From NCBI RefSeq assembly GCF_048773025.1, contig NC_133570.1:24216001-24280000 (forward strand): a stretch of 64,000 nucleotides of DNA, read 5' to 3'. Position numbers and translations under genes: made by a program. This document shows positions 1 through 17,084 of the stretch, one piece after another; positions within the stretch are counted from its first letter, which is position 1, and every line of letters begins with the position of its first letter. Origin of the DNA: Camelus bactrianus. Its lineage: Eukaryota; Chordata; Mammalia; Artiodactyla; Camelidae. Under the pieces are notes generated by a model. The model did not search any database. It worked only from the letters and a program-made list of their open reading frames with translations, and had not been told where the DNA came from.

Positions 1-504
1 CTTCTCTGTCAGAGCCTCTTAAGGAAATGTGTTTCTGAGGCCTACCGCTTACATAAGTAAGGCTGTGAATGCGCTGGGTGGAGTGATTTCTGTCTCCACC
101 CTCAAAATCACACCGACGCTCTGGCAGTTGCCCCCAGCAGGGCGGCGTCTGCCTTCTGTGATGCCCACTGTGCAAGTCGGGGCCACGTGGTTTGCTCTTA
201 GAACTTAGTTTTCCCTGGCACTTAACCTTCAAGCTCGCAGTGATCCTCCCCCTCCCCTTTACCTCTTCTCATACTCTGATTTCTAAGAGCACGCTAGCAT
301 TGTATACTTGTGAAAATACAGGCCTGTTTGACATCAGGATTCATTTCCCCAGATGAGACTGATTGATGCCTTTCTCCTAGGCTGAAGTGTGTTCAGGGTC
401 AGGGCCTGTCACTCGCCAAATAAATTCTTCCTTATTGACTTTGTCAGGCTTTCTCTAAATTCTCTGCCAGGTCCTTGTCAAATAAGCAGCTCCTTCATTT
501 CTTA

Positions 505-660
505 GGCCAGTGGTTATCAGTCCTGATTGCACATTGAAAATTTCCAGTGAGCTTTGGGGATGGGGGTTGGGGAGGGAGGACTGATGCCTAAGCTCCAGAC
601 TAATGAACTCAGAATCTCTCTGACTGAATTCTGGACATTGGCATCCTTGAAAACTGCCTA
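505..660 (+). mobile_element. MER5A-like hAT DNA transposon fragment
   Basis: The stretch from 'ccagtggttatcagtcctg' through 'actgatgcctaagctccag' to 'gaactcagaatctctctga' follows the MER5A consensus order: terminal CAGTGGTT, then GCACATTRGAATC, then the GATGCC and AGAATCTC blocks. It is an ancient non-autonomous hAT-Charlie element shared across placental mammals, with no coding capacity. Confidence 0.75.
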
Positions 661-1044
661 TTGAATGTATAATTCAAGGTCAAAAATCATTGTTTTACCA
701 CTGAGCCAGTTAACTATTTGCATAGTCAGTAAATAGTTGGGGTCCTGTTAGTGGCCTTTGTCCTGGAGACCATTAGGATCTGGGCACTAAACGGCCACTC
801 TTGATGTAGTCAGTATGGTCAGTGAAAGAGAGGAATATCAAAACCACTTGGTCATGGTCAGATGTTTACACGGGTCACCTCTGATTTAAAAGGCAGTAGG
901 CAGTAGTTTATTTTAGAATTGGGTGAAACCAGAGATACTGCATTTTTTTATTTCAAGTTTGATTTCAACTAAACCATTTATGATCTGTCATTGACAATAA
1001 CCTTGACTGATATGGATCTTGGACCGTGCATCCATTTTCTTCCT

Positions 1045-1110
1045 CTAATCCAGTGATGCTTACCCAAAACATTGGAATCACTTGGAGTTCTGCATGCATC
1101 TCCAGACTTT
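1045..1110 (+). mobile_element. Short MER5A-like fragment
   Basis: The sequence 'ccagtgatgcttacccaaaa' followed by 'ttggaatcacttggag' matches the start of MER5A. Only the first part of the element remains. Confidence 0.5.
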
Positions 1111-1932
1111 CTGAATATGCTAGAAAATGTGTCTAAAGCTATTATCTATTCAGACTGTATATAATATTACAAAAGTAAGAATATTTAATCAGGTATAGTG
1201 GTTATTTCTAATTTGTATAGATAAAGTTTTCTTTGTGTTTGTTTCCTAGTTTTTAATGTAAATTTCTTTGTCAACAGTGTGAAACTTGTTTAAATGAGTA
1301 AAGTTTAAAATGAGAGGTGTGCAGTCATTTGTTCATGAACACTTCAGTTTCCTTAGCATTAATTCTCATTTTAAAACTCAAAATCCTCTAATTATGGTAT
1401 TTTAACTTATTTCCTGCTTATTTCAAAAAATTTTTTTAGTCTAAACTAATTCTCTTATATGCCAATGAAAATCTAATTTAAATTTAGAAAGTTATCTACA
1501 TTTTTCAGGTGACTTACAAACTTTTAAATATCTCACATGGATACTTGGAATTTAAACCAGGTTTTTCTCTCATTAAAAGAATAGTCAGACATATAGTTTT
1601 ATAATGTTATTTAGTAAGAAAGGTGGAAAACCAAAGCACTTGTCAACATTCATAATTTATTTTTGAAAGAGGAAAATAGTTATTCTAATTTTGTTAAGAA
1701 ACTTATCTACCTTGTGGATGTTTAGAAATACTATAAGGATGCAAAAGAAATCCAATTGAAAAGATTGACTTAAAGTGACAATAAACTAATAAATGGATGC
1801 TGTTGAATGGAAATGGACAGAATCTCATATTTAGGAAGGTCAGAAAAATGGGAATTAGATAAATGTATAATTAAGGTGAATTGTAAATTGTTGTTAATGA
1901 AATAGATGTTATTTATCTTTTTTCGCTTTTAG

Positions 1933-2112
<180 letters not shown>

Positions 2113-2479
2113 TGACCCAGACCAAAGATTTGAGTTAATGGTTATTTTTGTATGATAATATGTTGATTTTATCTTAAAGTGATTGAATAAAAATCAGTTA
2201 TTTCTGTTGGAGGGCATACAGATCTATATATGTTACTTGATCTGGCGGTAGTATTTTAAATCTTTAGGAATGGCATTCCAGGTGGTACATAGTCTAAAAA
2301 CAAATAAGAATAGTCTCTCTCTCTCTTTTTTGCAACTTATGAGTGCCATTGGTTTGCTTTAATGATGCATTAAACTCCAGAGATTTCTTTGTTAACTTTA
2401 ATCGTTTCTAATACAGCTCAGAAATTAGAAGTGAGGTACTATGTTGTTAGTGATTATAGAACCATTTTTGGAATGTCTT

Positions 2480-2645
2480 CCTCAAGAAATAACAGCCACG
2501 ATGTCTTGAACTTCTACCATATTCCTTGTGCTTTTCCTCCATTGTCTGCAATAGTCATAGCAGTCCTGTAAGGAAGGTGGTAGAATCCTTATACTGCAGA
2601 TGGTCTCAAGGAGTAACATACCCAAGGTCCCAGGGCTCTGAAAAC
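2480..2645 (+). repeat. MIR-like SINE fragment in an intron
   Basis: The order 'gcagtcctgtaaggaaggtg', 'actgcagatggtctcaagga' and 'acccaaggtcccagggctc' follows the MIR core and 3' half. It is an ancient mammalian SINE remnant. The rest of this intron (2081-4531) shows no recognised gene. Confidence 0.5.
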
Positions 2646-4531
2646 AAAAAAAAAGGGACAGAAGAGTTATGAAAATAGTGACTTCTAGGGCCAGTTGATA
2701 CATGGGTAAACTATCTTCTAATTATATATTCTTTAATACTGTTTTTAATCAAATCTAAGATGCCAGTGATCGTCAGACATCAATATTTTATTTGATGACA
2801 CTGAAATGAAATGCCACCAAGAAGAAACAAATTGCTGCCAATAAAAATAAGATGCTATAAATTTTAAGATCGAGACCTTAGGATCATTTAATTATGTAAT
2901 TTTAAAAATAGGCATATATTAGCAACTCATGTTCAGAAATGCTGGCTGGTTTACCTGGTAACCATGAGGTTAAGTTTTATTAACAAACTCCTTTTTAATA
3001 AATTAGGAGAGGGCATTGTGGCCTCCAAGATGATAGAAACAAACACTGATGTTTAAAGATACATGGTCCAGTGACTCAGATTAGATTTCATATATGAAAC
3101 ACCTTCTTTCCTTATTGTTGCAATAAAATGAGCTTATCCTATTCATTTTCTTCCTTAGTGTCTTTATAGATCATCTGATACAGTCCATAGTAACAACATT
3201 TGCATTTGAACCCTTTTATCGTCTAATTCACTGAATGTTTGGTCTTCAGTGTTAGTTACAACTTAGTATAAACTGGGCACATTTCCATTCAATGGGTTAG
3301 AAGACCGGGAAGGACATTCTGAGGATGCTTGACTTATGATCTGAACATACCTCACCTCTTCTTCCTCTTCACTCTTGTGTTTTATTTTGAGTTTTTGCTT
3401 AAGTGGTAGACAAAATATTGATAGCATTACTATAACATTTTAATTTTGCCTTTTTGAAAGAAAACATGAAATGTTAGCTACTTGGTTATGTTACAATAAT
3501 GGCTGTCATTTTTGTTTTTAATAAACTGACTTTAATGATCATTAATTGCATTAGTCATTACAGATATTCTTTTGGATGAATTTTTTAAACTTTTTTAGGA
3601 AGATGCTGAATTAATGTGCAGTGTCTCAAGAAACTGAGGTTCTATATTGGAAAACTAGCCAAAAAAAAAAAAAAACCTTTAGATTTAGCCTTGCCGGTAG
3701 AGTAGATACATTAAATTTAAGGTGTCTGGAAGTTGTGTTGCCTTTTTATGATATAAATTACTTTTTATTTTGAAGTGATTGATCAATATAATTTATTCTG
3801 ATGAGTTTTATAGTCTTAAGTCTTTGAACTTAAAAAAAGTCTACTTTTTAAAATATTTTTAAACCATGCAGCATAATTTCTTATGTGGATTATTTGGTCC
3901 CTGCCATGGTCTAGAAATGATAAGTAGGCTTATGAATGGAGAAAGAGCATAGAATATATTACTTGCTATAACTATGGACCCTCTAAAAAGGCTTAATAGT
4001 CAACACATTGCTTCAAAAAGTGGTGCTTTAAGTATTAACACTGACTTCACATGAGATGAAGTCATTCAATAAATTAAAGCATTGCCCTTCAGTATAAAAC
4101 TTCTTACATATACCAGATTGAGCACCTATAACTCAACAGGAATGATATAAAACAACCATTTGTCAAGGCTACCTTCGTTTTGGTCTTTTAGTATCATTTG
4201 AAACAGAAGTTTCTCTACAGGGCTATCTGGAATAACCATGACAGTATTCTGTGTCTGGTCCCTGAGAACAGGGGTACACAAGGCCTTGCAGTGGTGGTAC
4301 TTGTATCATAAATTGCTTATTGGCAGACACTGTACCTATTTTAATTCAGCAGATAAACAACTTAGATATTTTTAACTGTTTAAAGAATGTGCTGTTTACT
4401 GTAGAATGCTGATCTCCAAATTTTAACTTGATTTTCACTCTGCATTTGACATTGTAACTGTGAGTTCATGTGTATGTTATTCTCATTTAATTGGTATGTT
4501 TAATTTAAAATGAAACATTTTTCTCTTTCAG

Positions 4532-4837
<306 letters not shown>

Positions 4838-7303
4838 TAAATTAAAATATAGAAATAAGTAGAACAGTGTAGGTAGATACTTGAAGTGTTATTAATCTGT
4901 GTACAGTTTGGAGATAATTACAGGATGGTTATCTTTAAAATGTAGCACTTGAATCACTTATGTTGATACTTTGAGGAGATACCTTTTAAATTGCAAACAG
5001 TAATACTTTGAATTAGAAGGTGTTGGTTTTTCAAAGTTTATTTTAAAAAATTACATGTATGCTAAAAGACTAAGAGAAAATAGGTGACAAATATGTTAAA
5101 TATTAGGTGCTTTGTTCTAACTGTATTTCCCAAAGAGGGGTTTTAGTATAAATTTGGGGAGATTCCAGTACTAGAACATTGAATCTTTGCTATAAAATAT
5201 TTCTCTAAATATAGATCCAAACAGTGTTTTTCCTCGAAAATAGATGGATTAAAAAAAAAAAAGCAGGTAATTTTGCATTATACATGGTAATACAGTGTAG
5301 AAGCTATGCAGTTGATAAACATCAACTTATTTTGACAAATAAGTTTAAATCCTTTTTTCCTTATATAAATTCTGACACATCCAAACTAGTTTCCTTCAGA
5401 GTGCAAAAAACAGACATGTCCATAGCAATAAGTAGGTTTGGGTGTAGCTAATTTAGGAAAGCATTTTTTCCCTAAAATTCTTGGCATTATGAAAGCTACG
5501 TTAGCAGTGTTTTGCATATAAAATAGAAGTTGTAGGTTATTCTCTTCTTGAATTAGGGTCACCATCTGATAATACTTTATTCATTTTAAGTGCTATTTCT
5601 ATTTACTTGTAAGTATTTGAAACTACATTTCTTTAAAAAAAAAGTGAAAGCATAACTAACATTCAGATACTACTATTTCATACTGGCTTTCTATTTCTTG
5701 GTTTTCCAAATTCATGAAATTTCCTGTCCTGTCCAACTTTTTTCCAGCTTTTAAATATAGTGGGTTAATTTAATCATGAAGGTTTACGACCAATTAACAA
5801 GATTGTCCTTTTGTTATTTTTTGCAAATTATCTTATGGTAGTGATTGCTATAAATCATTGAAAATATTTTTAAAAATTGAAGGAGTAGGAAGCAAGGTTT
5901 GCAAATTTCAGATGCCTCTGAAAATCAGAAGATACTCTGTGGGATAAAGTATATTGTAAATGGAAAATACATGCCCATCTTGAGAGTTATTTGAATAGAT
6001 TTTTAGTCTTGCAAAATGTTTTCCTATTTAAATCAAATCATATATTCTGTCCTAATGTCAAACACTACTATCCAGCCAAACTGACACAACTGTACCTTTA
6101 GCTCAAGTTTTAAACTGTGTGAGTATATCAGAATTCTCTGGAAGTCATTTACAGAGTAGACATGCGGCGGTCCTAACCTGGTTCTGCTGGCTCAGTGTTA
6201 GAAGATGGTAGGGCAATTATGTCTCAGCAGAAATTGGTCAGGGGATCCTGGAGCACAGCCTTGTGGATAACCTAACTGCTACTCAGGTAGCTGACCAACT
6301 TCCTTTCACAAGTTGGGAAATAAGACAGTGTCAGTAATAGAGAGTCTTTGGGGCTTAACAGATGCCACTGGCTTATAAAAACTTGGAAATGTAATACTTC
6401 TTCCTGGTCCCTTTGAATTAGAATTTCTTCACTCTGAGAAGCCCTTAAGGTTGAGTTTGAGCTGCTTGTGGAGGCAAAGCTTATTCTCAGAGACTTGGCT
6501 GGAGTTGTAGGTCGGGGCCATAGAAGCTTTCTGAGGAAGCAGCTCCATGCTGCTTGGCCACTTGGTTTGAGTGTTAAGTTTAGGAAGTTTAGTTACAATT
6601 TTGTTTCTTTCTTTCCATTTTTAAATAAAACTGTCTTTGCTTTAGTGATATTTCTAGATGTAATTTCAAAATGGCTACGTGGAAATGAATTGATCTCAAG
6701 ACATTCTCAGGTTACTTCGTTGGAAATAATACATTTCAAGATTTTCTTTTTCTAAGAAGTCTTAGAGCGAGGTGGACAGGACAGGGTGGAGAGGAAGTGA
6801 TTAGTCTGAAATGACTCCCAGTTGAATCTCTGTGGCATGTTTCTAGGATCTGTCTGTGAGACTAGTATAGTGCTGATGTCTGAATTTTCAGTTACATTCT
6901 ACTGAGTTTATTTGACCCTTAAATCTTTAGGTTAAATACAGTTTAACTGTTAAATTCATGGTAAACCAAGTGCTAGCCATAGCAGGGAAGAATAATTAAT
7001 AGAGAAATAAATAGTTCTCAGTAATATTTTCTTCTAATAAGGCATAATTTTTGAGATACATCTCGATTACTAGTTAGGATTGAACTAAATGAAAGAGCTT
7101 GAATTTTGTGTATTTTGTATTTCACAGATTTAACCACTCCCTTGAAATGTTTAGTTCTTTAAATAACATTCACAGTCTAATGTTGAAACCAACAAATGAA
7201 ACTATAATAACTCTATTTTTTTGGTTAATATTAGAGTATTGTTCTTAATCTAATGTTGACCACAATTTAAAAAAATCTTATTTTGGCATTAATACTATTT
7301 TGA

Positions 7304-7480
<177 letters not shown>

Positions 7481-8174
7481 TAAAAATTCTGTTTCTGTTT
7501 TCATGGTTTTTTGTTTTTAACCTCTGACAGTGTAATCTTCAAGTTGTTTTTAGGAAAAGGTGTCTGTTTACCAGCTTAATCATTCAAGTGTTAGGTCAGT
7601 TTTGATTTTATCCATTTTTAAAATTTTCAGTTATATAATAGTGAAGTGTAGAATTATGAAATAGAAGGTGAGATCTTTCAATCTGCTGATGAAGGAGAAT
7701 GGTAAATTAGATTAGAAAAATAAGTATTTTGGTATAAATTTTATTGATTTTTAAGTATAATAACAGAAAAAGATGATATTGAAGAATTGAAGTCCACCCT
7801 AAAAACAGTGTGAACGTCACTGTAAATTTTGAGGGTATGATTTGGAGTTAAAGTAAATGATGACCAGTAGGTAGGTTTGATGGATATTTGATCTCAATAA
7901 TTTAGGGCAAATTAGGACTAGAGAACCTAGTTAGATCTACAGACTAATGTAATTCTTCTAGTCCCCAGGCTTTCAGTCTGTGTTCCTAGAGGACTGTTGC
8001 AAGTCAAAGGCAGTGCCGGGGAGGGGTAGGAGGGCAGGGGAGGGAGGGAGAGGCCAGGCTCCCTCACAGTCAGAGGAACTGGGCTTTCAGTTGTTTTTGA
8101 AACTATTCACTTGTGGAGTTCTGGGTTTTTGTTTGTTTCTTTTTTTTTTTAAAGAAAAGTTAAAAGTTGCAGAT

Positions 8175-8300
8175 CATGATCAGTCAATTCATTTACACAT
8201 GAGACGAGAAAGACTAATGAAATGCAATGACTTGTCCTGGGTTATACAGCTGTCAATAAATAGTGTCAGGAACCTGTCCCTTCTGCCTTCCTTTTAAGTC
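8175..8300 (+). repeat. MIR-like fragment
   Basis: The sequence 'atttacacatgagacgagaa' followed by 'tgacttgtcctgggttatac' and 'agctgtc' matches the MIR core (TTTACAGATGAGGAAA ... CTTGCCCAAGGTCACACAGCT). Confidence 0.5.
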
Positions 8301-8429
8301 ACTTCACTGTAGCTAGTGAGCTCCTGTTTGGCAGTAACTACCACAGTGTATATTTGTTTTTCTTTTAATAATAAATAATATTACCCTGTAATAGTACCTT
8401 TTCCATGGGTTTAAACAATATTAAGATCG

Positions 8430-8665
8430 CCTGAAACGTCAGTGGCTTCCACCTCACTCACGGTAAAAGCCAAAGTCCTTTGAGCAGCTTGAAGGTCCCT
8501 TACTCCCTCTGCTCCTGTTCCCTCTCTCCCACCGGTCCCAGCACATGACCTCCTGTCTGGTCTAGCCGCAGGCCCTGCCAGGCCCTTGCACTCGTCCTGT
8601 GCCAGGCCTGAAGTGCGCCTGCTCCCTCACTGCATTTATAATTTATGAATGAATGAATGAATTGA
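8430..8665 (+). mobile_element. L2 LINE 3' end, plus orientation
   Basis: The blocks 'ggcttccacctcactcacgg', 'taaaagccaaagtcctt' and 'ggcccttgcactcgtcctgt' are typical of the L2 3' region. The copy ends in 'tgaatgaatgaatga', the L2 tail, which sets the orientation as plus. An internal deletion joins the blocks. Confidence 0.7.
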
Positions 8666-8722
8666 TGAGCAGAAGTTGGATGTACTACAGTAGAAATGAC
8701 AGGGTTTTTGTTTTTATTTTGA

Positions 8723-10904
<2,182 letters not shown>

Positions 10905-13900
10905 ATTGATGCTGTTTTATTGAAGTATAATTTATATACAATAAGATATGCATATTTTAAATGTTCACTTTGTTGAGTTTTAACTTATATACAGCAGTGT
11001 ATCCACTACCTAAAAGACTCTGTCCGCCACCTCAGAAGTTCTCTTGTGACCCTTTTCTGTCATCCCACCCTCTCTCTGATTTCTGTAATTATAAGTTAGT
11101 TATAACTATTTCATAAGCAAAATTCTTGTCAATGGAATCTAGTATTTATTATTTTGTTTTGTTCACTTAACAGACATTGTTTTTGAAGATTCATCCATAT
11201 TGTTGTGTGTCTAAGAGGTTATTCCTTTTAATTGCATTGTAGTATTTCTTTGAATGGAAATACTGTAATTTATCTGTATTTACCTCTCAGTGGTTGTTTG
11301 GGTTGTTTCCAGTTTAGGACTATTATGAATAAGGCTACTGGGAACATTTTTCATAAATCTTTTGTGCACATGTTTTTATTCCTCTGGGGTCACTACTTAG
11401 AAGTAGAGTTACCAGGTCATTAGAGTATATGTGTGTTTACCTTCACAAGAAAATACCAAATAGTCCCCCAAAGTCTTGTCATCTTATTCCCCCTACATGT
11501 GAGTGTTCAGTTGTATGACATCCTCACCATTTGATATGGTTGGTTTTTTTTTTTTATTTTAGCCATTCTAATGGGTATATATCAGTTTCCATTTGCATTG
11601 CTTCGCAACTAATAATGTTGACACTTTTTCTTGTGCTCATTAGCCATTCATATATCTTATTTTGTGACAGTTTGTCCAGTCTTTTGCCTGTTTGTTATAG
11701 GAATGTTTAATTATTGAGTTGTAGGAGGTTTTTGTTAACATATAGTGTATATAAGTCTTTATCACATATATGTGACAACTATTTTTTCCCAGACTGTGAG
11801 TTGCCCATTTATTTGCTTAGTTGTAGTTTTTGATTAACAGAAAATGTTAATGTTGACAAAATAAAATTTGTCAGCTTTTTTTATGAACAATCTTTACTTT
11901 CCTCAAGTTTGTGAAGATACTCCTTTGAAGGTCGTTTGTTTTGATTCTAGCTTTTACGGTCAGAGTTCATGGTCTCTCTTGAATTAATTTTTGAGTATGG
12001 GATGGGGATATAAGAGTTGAAGTTCATTTTGCTCATATGCTTACCACTAAGTTGTTGATCTGATTTGGCACATTATCCAAAAGCAATCAATCTTTTGTGT
12101 GGGGATCTTTATTTGTACTCTGCTGTTTCATTGGTCTGTCTGTCCTTGAACCAGTGCCACATTGCTGATTACTGTGGCTCTGTGGTAAGTCTCTAATTCA
12201 AGTGATATAAGCCCACCAGCTCTTCTCTTCTGTTTCAAAATTGTTGGGTTTTCCCCCGTCTAGGTCCTTTCTATTTACATAGTAAAGTTTAGAATCAGCT
12301 TATAAATTTGTATATAAAGTCCGGCTGGAAGTTTCATTAGGATTGCACTGAGATTCCATTCAGGAGAATGGACATCTTAACAGTAGTTATTCTTCTAATC
12401 TATGAACATGGTTTATCCATTTATTTAGGTCTTAAATTTCTCTTAGCATTTTGTAGCATTTAGTGCAGAAGTCTGGCACTAAATTTGTTCAATTTATTTC
12501 TAAGTTTTAAATTTTGGGGGTTAAGTGTCATTATTTTTAAAATACCATTTCTAATTTTTCATTGCTAATATGTAGAAATACAGTATATTTCTGTATATTG
12601 ACTTTCTGTCTTAACACCTTGCCAAATTTACCTATTTGTTCTAGGGTTTTTGTTTGTTTGTTTTTGGGATTCTGCAGACTTTTGTTAAATAATTATGTCC
12701 TCATGAATGAACAGTTTCATTCTCTTAATCTGTATACCTTTATTTCTTTTTATTTTGTTATACTGACAGGATCTCCATATACTGAATAGTAATGATGAGA
12801 ATAGGCATTTTTCCATGTACTGAGCCTTAAAGAAAAGTCATTCAGCATCGGTGACATTAGTTATGTATTTTTCATAGCCCTCTATCAAGTTGAAGGAGTG
12901 GTATTTTTATGTTTAATATTTTGAGAGGTGTTTTTTAATTTGTTTTTTTAAATCATGAATGGGTTTTGAATGGTGTCACATGGCCTTTCATGTATCTGTA
13001 GACATGATTTGAAAGCTGTTTTCTTGGTTATAATTGAGGTACTGGGGACTGAACCAAGACCTTGTATGTGCTAAGCATGCACTCTACTACTGGTCATATG
13101 ATTTTTTTTTCTGTTTTGTGGTGAAGTACATGAATTAATTTTTGTAATAACTCAGCTCATGTTGTGGTAAGCCACACTTACTCTTGGTATACTGTCCTGT
13201 TACATGTTGCTGGGTTCAGTTTGCTGGTCTGTTGATAGGAGATTAGTTTCTTTCTAGTTAAGTGGATATTTGTCTAAAATTTTGTAATATTTTCATTAAA
13301 TTTTGATTTTAGGATTATGCTGGTCTCAAAACTATTGGGAAGTATTCTTTCCTGATTTTTTCTGAAAGAATTTGTATAAAACAGGTGTTATTTCTTTTGT
13401 AAATGTTTAATGGAGTTAGTGGAACTTATCATGACCTGGGATGTTCTTTATTGATTGTAGTTGACGTATTTTGTAAATATATAGCTATTTTTGAGTCAAC
13501 TTGGGTAGCTACATATTTCAAGAAACTTGTCCTTCTCATCTAGGTTGTTGGATTTGCTATAAAATTACCCATAATACTTCATAATTGTCTTTTTAATTTC
13601 TGGAGGATCTGGTAGTGGTAGTCTGTCTTTTATTCCTGATATTGGTCATTTGTGTTTTCTTTCCTTTTTTCTCTATTAGTCTTGCTTGTGGTTTATCAGA
13701 TTTGTGAATTTATTAATCTTTTCAAACTACTGGCTTTTGATTTTTCTCATACTCTTAGTCTAATTTCTTTCCCATTGATTTTCCCTCTGTTACTTCCTTT
13801 TTTCTCCTTACTTTAGGTTGACTTTGGTTTTTTCAAGCTTCTGAATGTGGAAAAACTTTCTTCTTTTCCTATAGCTTTTAATGGTATAGATTTCCCTCTA

Positions 13901-16620
13901 AGCACTGCTTTAGATGCATCCTACAGCTTTTGATATGTTTTAACTCAGTTTTTTGAAATGTTTCTAATTTCTCTTGTGACTTCTTTATTGGCTCATTATT
14001 TAGAATGTTATGTAATTTCAAAAGTCCAAGGATTTTTAAAGATATCTTATTTTTACTGATTTCTAATATAGTAGCATTGTGGTCAGAAAACATGATTTTA
14101 CTCCTTTAAAATCCATTGAGACTTGTTTTATACATAGCATGTAAGCTGTCTTGGTGTGTGTTTCATGTACACTTATATTTGTTTGGTGTAGTGGTCTATA
14201 AATGTCAGTATAGGTCAGGTTGTTTGATACTTTTCTTTACATCCTTACTTTGTATCTTTGTATATTTGTTCTATCAATAACAGAGGAGTGCATAATCTTC
14301 AGTAATACTGGATTTGACTTAATCTTATCTTAGTTGCTGTTTGTTTTTTGAAGCTCTCTTAATAGGTATACCCGTTTAGTATTATTAGGACTTAGTGATA
14401 AATTCAGTCTTTTATCCCCATGAAATATTTCTATCTCTACTGATGGTTTGTCTTTACATCTACTCTGTCTGATATTACTATAGCTGTACCAGCTTTCTAA
14501 TTCTTACCATTTTCATAGTATATATTTTCTACCCTTTACTTTAAACCTGTTCATGTTTTTATATATAAAGTATGACTTGTCTACAACATGTAGTGGAGTC
14601 AAGCTTTTTAACCCAATCAGTATCTTTCTTTCACAATGTATATTTGGCCCATTTAGTATTTCACAGGTTTGGATTTTAGACTGTTGTCTTATTTGTGTTC
14701 TGTTTTTCTTCTCTGTTCTTTGTTCCCTGTTCCTTCTTTCCTGACTTCTTTTTTGAGTCGAGTACTTTTTCATATTTTATTTCATCTTCTCTTACTGCCT
14801 TTTTAGCTATTCCTCTCTGTGTAATTTTTAATGTTGCTTATTATATGCATTTTAACTTGGCAGTTGACCTTAACAGGATATTATATCACTTGATAAACCA
14901 TGTAATAATCGTGTGCCACTATCTGACCCTTCCACGCTTATCATCATGTAGCGCTTGTCATAATCCTCATGACACATCAGCTGCTTAAGTTAAAAAGGAC
15001 TTTTTAAGGAGATTTAAAAAGACATAAAAAATAAAGATAATAAAAAGTTCTTTCTTTTTTACCCATATAGTTAGTTCTTCATTTCTGCAGTTCCTGATTT
15101 CCTTCTGGTATTATGTTCCTTCAGCCTGAAGAACTTCCTTTAACTTTTTGTGTTATAATGAATAAGTTCTGTTGATTAATTGTCTCACCAGTTGTTTGTC
15201 TGAAAATATGTTTATTCACCTTTATTTGGGGGAAGATACTGTCTATAGATACAGACATTTCAATGGATATAGAATTCTAGGCTTACATTTCGGCAGAAGA
15301 GAGTGATGGTATAATATTGTTTAAAGATGTTAATGATTGTTTTTTCTGTATTACATTATTTCTAAAGAGAAGTCATTGGTTTTACTAAGCATTGTTCTCT
15401 TTATAAAATATTTCTCTTCTTCCTGGCAGGTTTTTCTTTTCTTTTCTTTTTTTAATGTTTGAGTTTTCAGCAATTGACTATTAGGTCCTTCTGTATTGTT
15501 TTCTTTACATTTATTTTCCATGGAGTTTGCTAAGTTAGATCTGCGGGTTGATCTCTTTCCAGTTTTTTTTTTTTTTTAAATTAATGCTTAGACATTATCT
15601 TTTCAAATGTTCTGTTTCACTCTTTCTTCTAATTCTCCAATTAAATGTATGGTGCTCAGTATTATCTCAGAGGTCTCTGTTCGGTTTACTCCTTTTGCTT
15701 TCCTTTTGTGTGTTAGTTTGGTTAATTTTTGTTAGTTTAGTTGTGGGGGGTGTTGGATGATTCTTTTTGCTTTGTCTTCTAGTTCACTATTTTAATTCTG
15801 CTGAATCCAGTCTGCTGTTAAAAATCATTAAATGAATTCTTCATTTCTGATACTGCATTTTTTAGTTCTGAAATTTTCACATTTTTATTTACCTTTTTTT
15901 TAATAGTTTTAATTTTCTCTTCTGAAACTCCCCAACTGTCCACACATGTTATCTGCCTTTTGAACTAATTTCTTCTTATCATGGTTATTTTTAAATGCCT
16001 TTCTGCAAGTTTCAACATTTGGGTCATTTATTTATGTAGGTTTTCTACTATTTTTTTTCGCTTGATTATGGACCCAGTTTTTGTTTCTTATGTCTGTAAT
16101 TTTTTAAATGTGTGCTGGACTTTGTGTATTTAAGAACAGTTGAGGTGGAAGTGAATCTTGGTTCCCTGTAGAAAGAGGCATGCCTCTCGCTCTCCAGACC
16201 ATGAGTGTGAAGAGATTGAGTCAATTTCTTTGTAGTTTTAGCTGAATCTGGGCTTTGTTTGTTTTGTTTGTTTAACTTAGATTCTATTCTCCACTGTCTT
16301 CATAGGTTTTAAACAGTGTTTGTGGAGACTGGAGCGATCTTTTATACATGTTGAACAGCCAGCAGCCCATTCCTAACTACTTGTGCTTCAGGGCCATCTG
16401 TGCCCATCCAGTTGCTCCAGGCCCAACTTTGCAGAGCCCTGGGGGATCCTCTCCGGGTCTCTGCCTGTCCCATTCTTCAGCCTAGCCACACGTAGCTGTT
16501 AGAAGTTGGTTTGGAGTTGGGCTGGATTCTCCTTCCTCAGATCTGTGGCATTTGCTCTTCTCCCACCATAAGTCTCTTCTCTCCTAGGAAAGGCTTTTCA
16601 CTTTCTAGAATTTAGTTAAT
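10905..16620 (-). mobile_element. Long old L1 (L1M type), antisense, interrupted by a SINE
   Basis: The plus strand starts at 'ttattgaagtataatttata' (complement of an L1 3' end) and continues with L1 ORF2 complement: 'ttcatccatattgttgtgtg', 'agtttaggactattatgaat' and 'ctgtgtttttgaactactgg'-like blocks. It then passes into ORF1/5' region text such as 'attctagattcattt'-like and 'gtgctggactttgtgtattt'. It is heavily mutated with no long frame. A camelid SINE sits at about 13030. The left edge is clear and the right edge is uncertain (16.1-16.6 kb). Being antisense to the host copy, it is the usual tolerated orientation for an intronic L1. Confidence 0.8.
13030..13105 (-). mobile_element. Camelid tRNA-derived SINE fragment, minus strand
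   Basis: The reverse complement gives 'agtagtagagtgcatgctta' and 'gtcttggttcagtccccagt', which is the A-box/B-box text of the camelid tRNA-derived SINE (CAGTGGTAGAGC...GCATGCTTAGC...GGTTCAATCCCCAGTACCTCC). This is the strongest lineage marker in the window. It is inserted in the old antisense L1. Confidence 0.85.
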
Positions 16621-17084
16621 TGTGATTTCTTTAGTCCTCAGTTCTCTGATGGGTTTTTAAAAAGCAGTGATTTTGTGGTTTGCCTGCCTGGCTTGTTCTT
16701 GATTTTTAGAGTAAGAGCAATGGTCTCTTGCACATTTCTACATTGTTCTTAGAAACAAAAATCCACTGATACTATTCTGAATAAATTCAGCAGTCTTAGG
16801 GATTTTAAAGGTTATATTGTTATTTGTTGAAAAATGAGTTTCCAGAAAATCTCAGTGCATGCTAAGACAATTTATTATCAAATATATTTTCTAAAGGGAG
16901 GCATAAATATTTTGCTTTTGATTTATCTGAATAGGAGCAGGGAGAGTTAGACCTGGGATTCTTTATTAGGATTGATCCCAACAGCTTTAATGAGCCGCGG
17001 TTACTGAGGAAGTACACCTGAGTTCACAGGTGCATCGGGCAGAAAAGAGGTTCACCCCCCACCCCCACCCCCCCGGGGTGGGAC

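Larger units (their letters stand above)
1..1932 (+). other. Intron-like sequence upstream of the first DYRK1A-like exon
   Basis: No coding exon is recognised here. By position this is the intron before the first visible DYRK1A-like exon. It is AT-rich and holds two MER5A-like DNA transposon remnants (listed separately). The earlier DYRK1A exons, which encode the N-terminus and nuclear localisation signal, are not found, so they were either lost or lie left of the window. Confidence 0.6.
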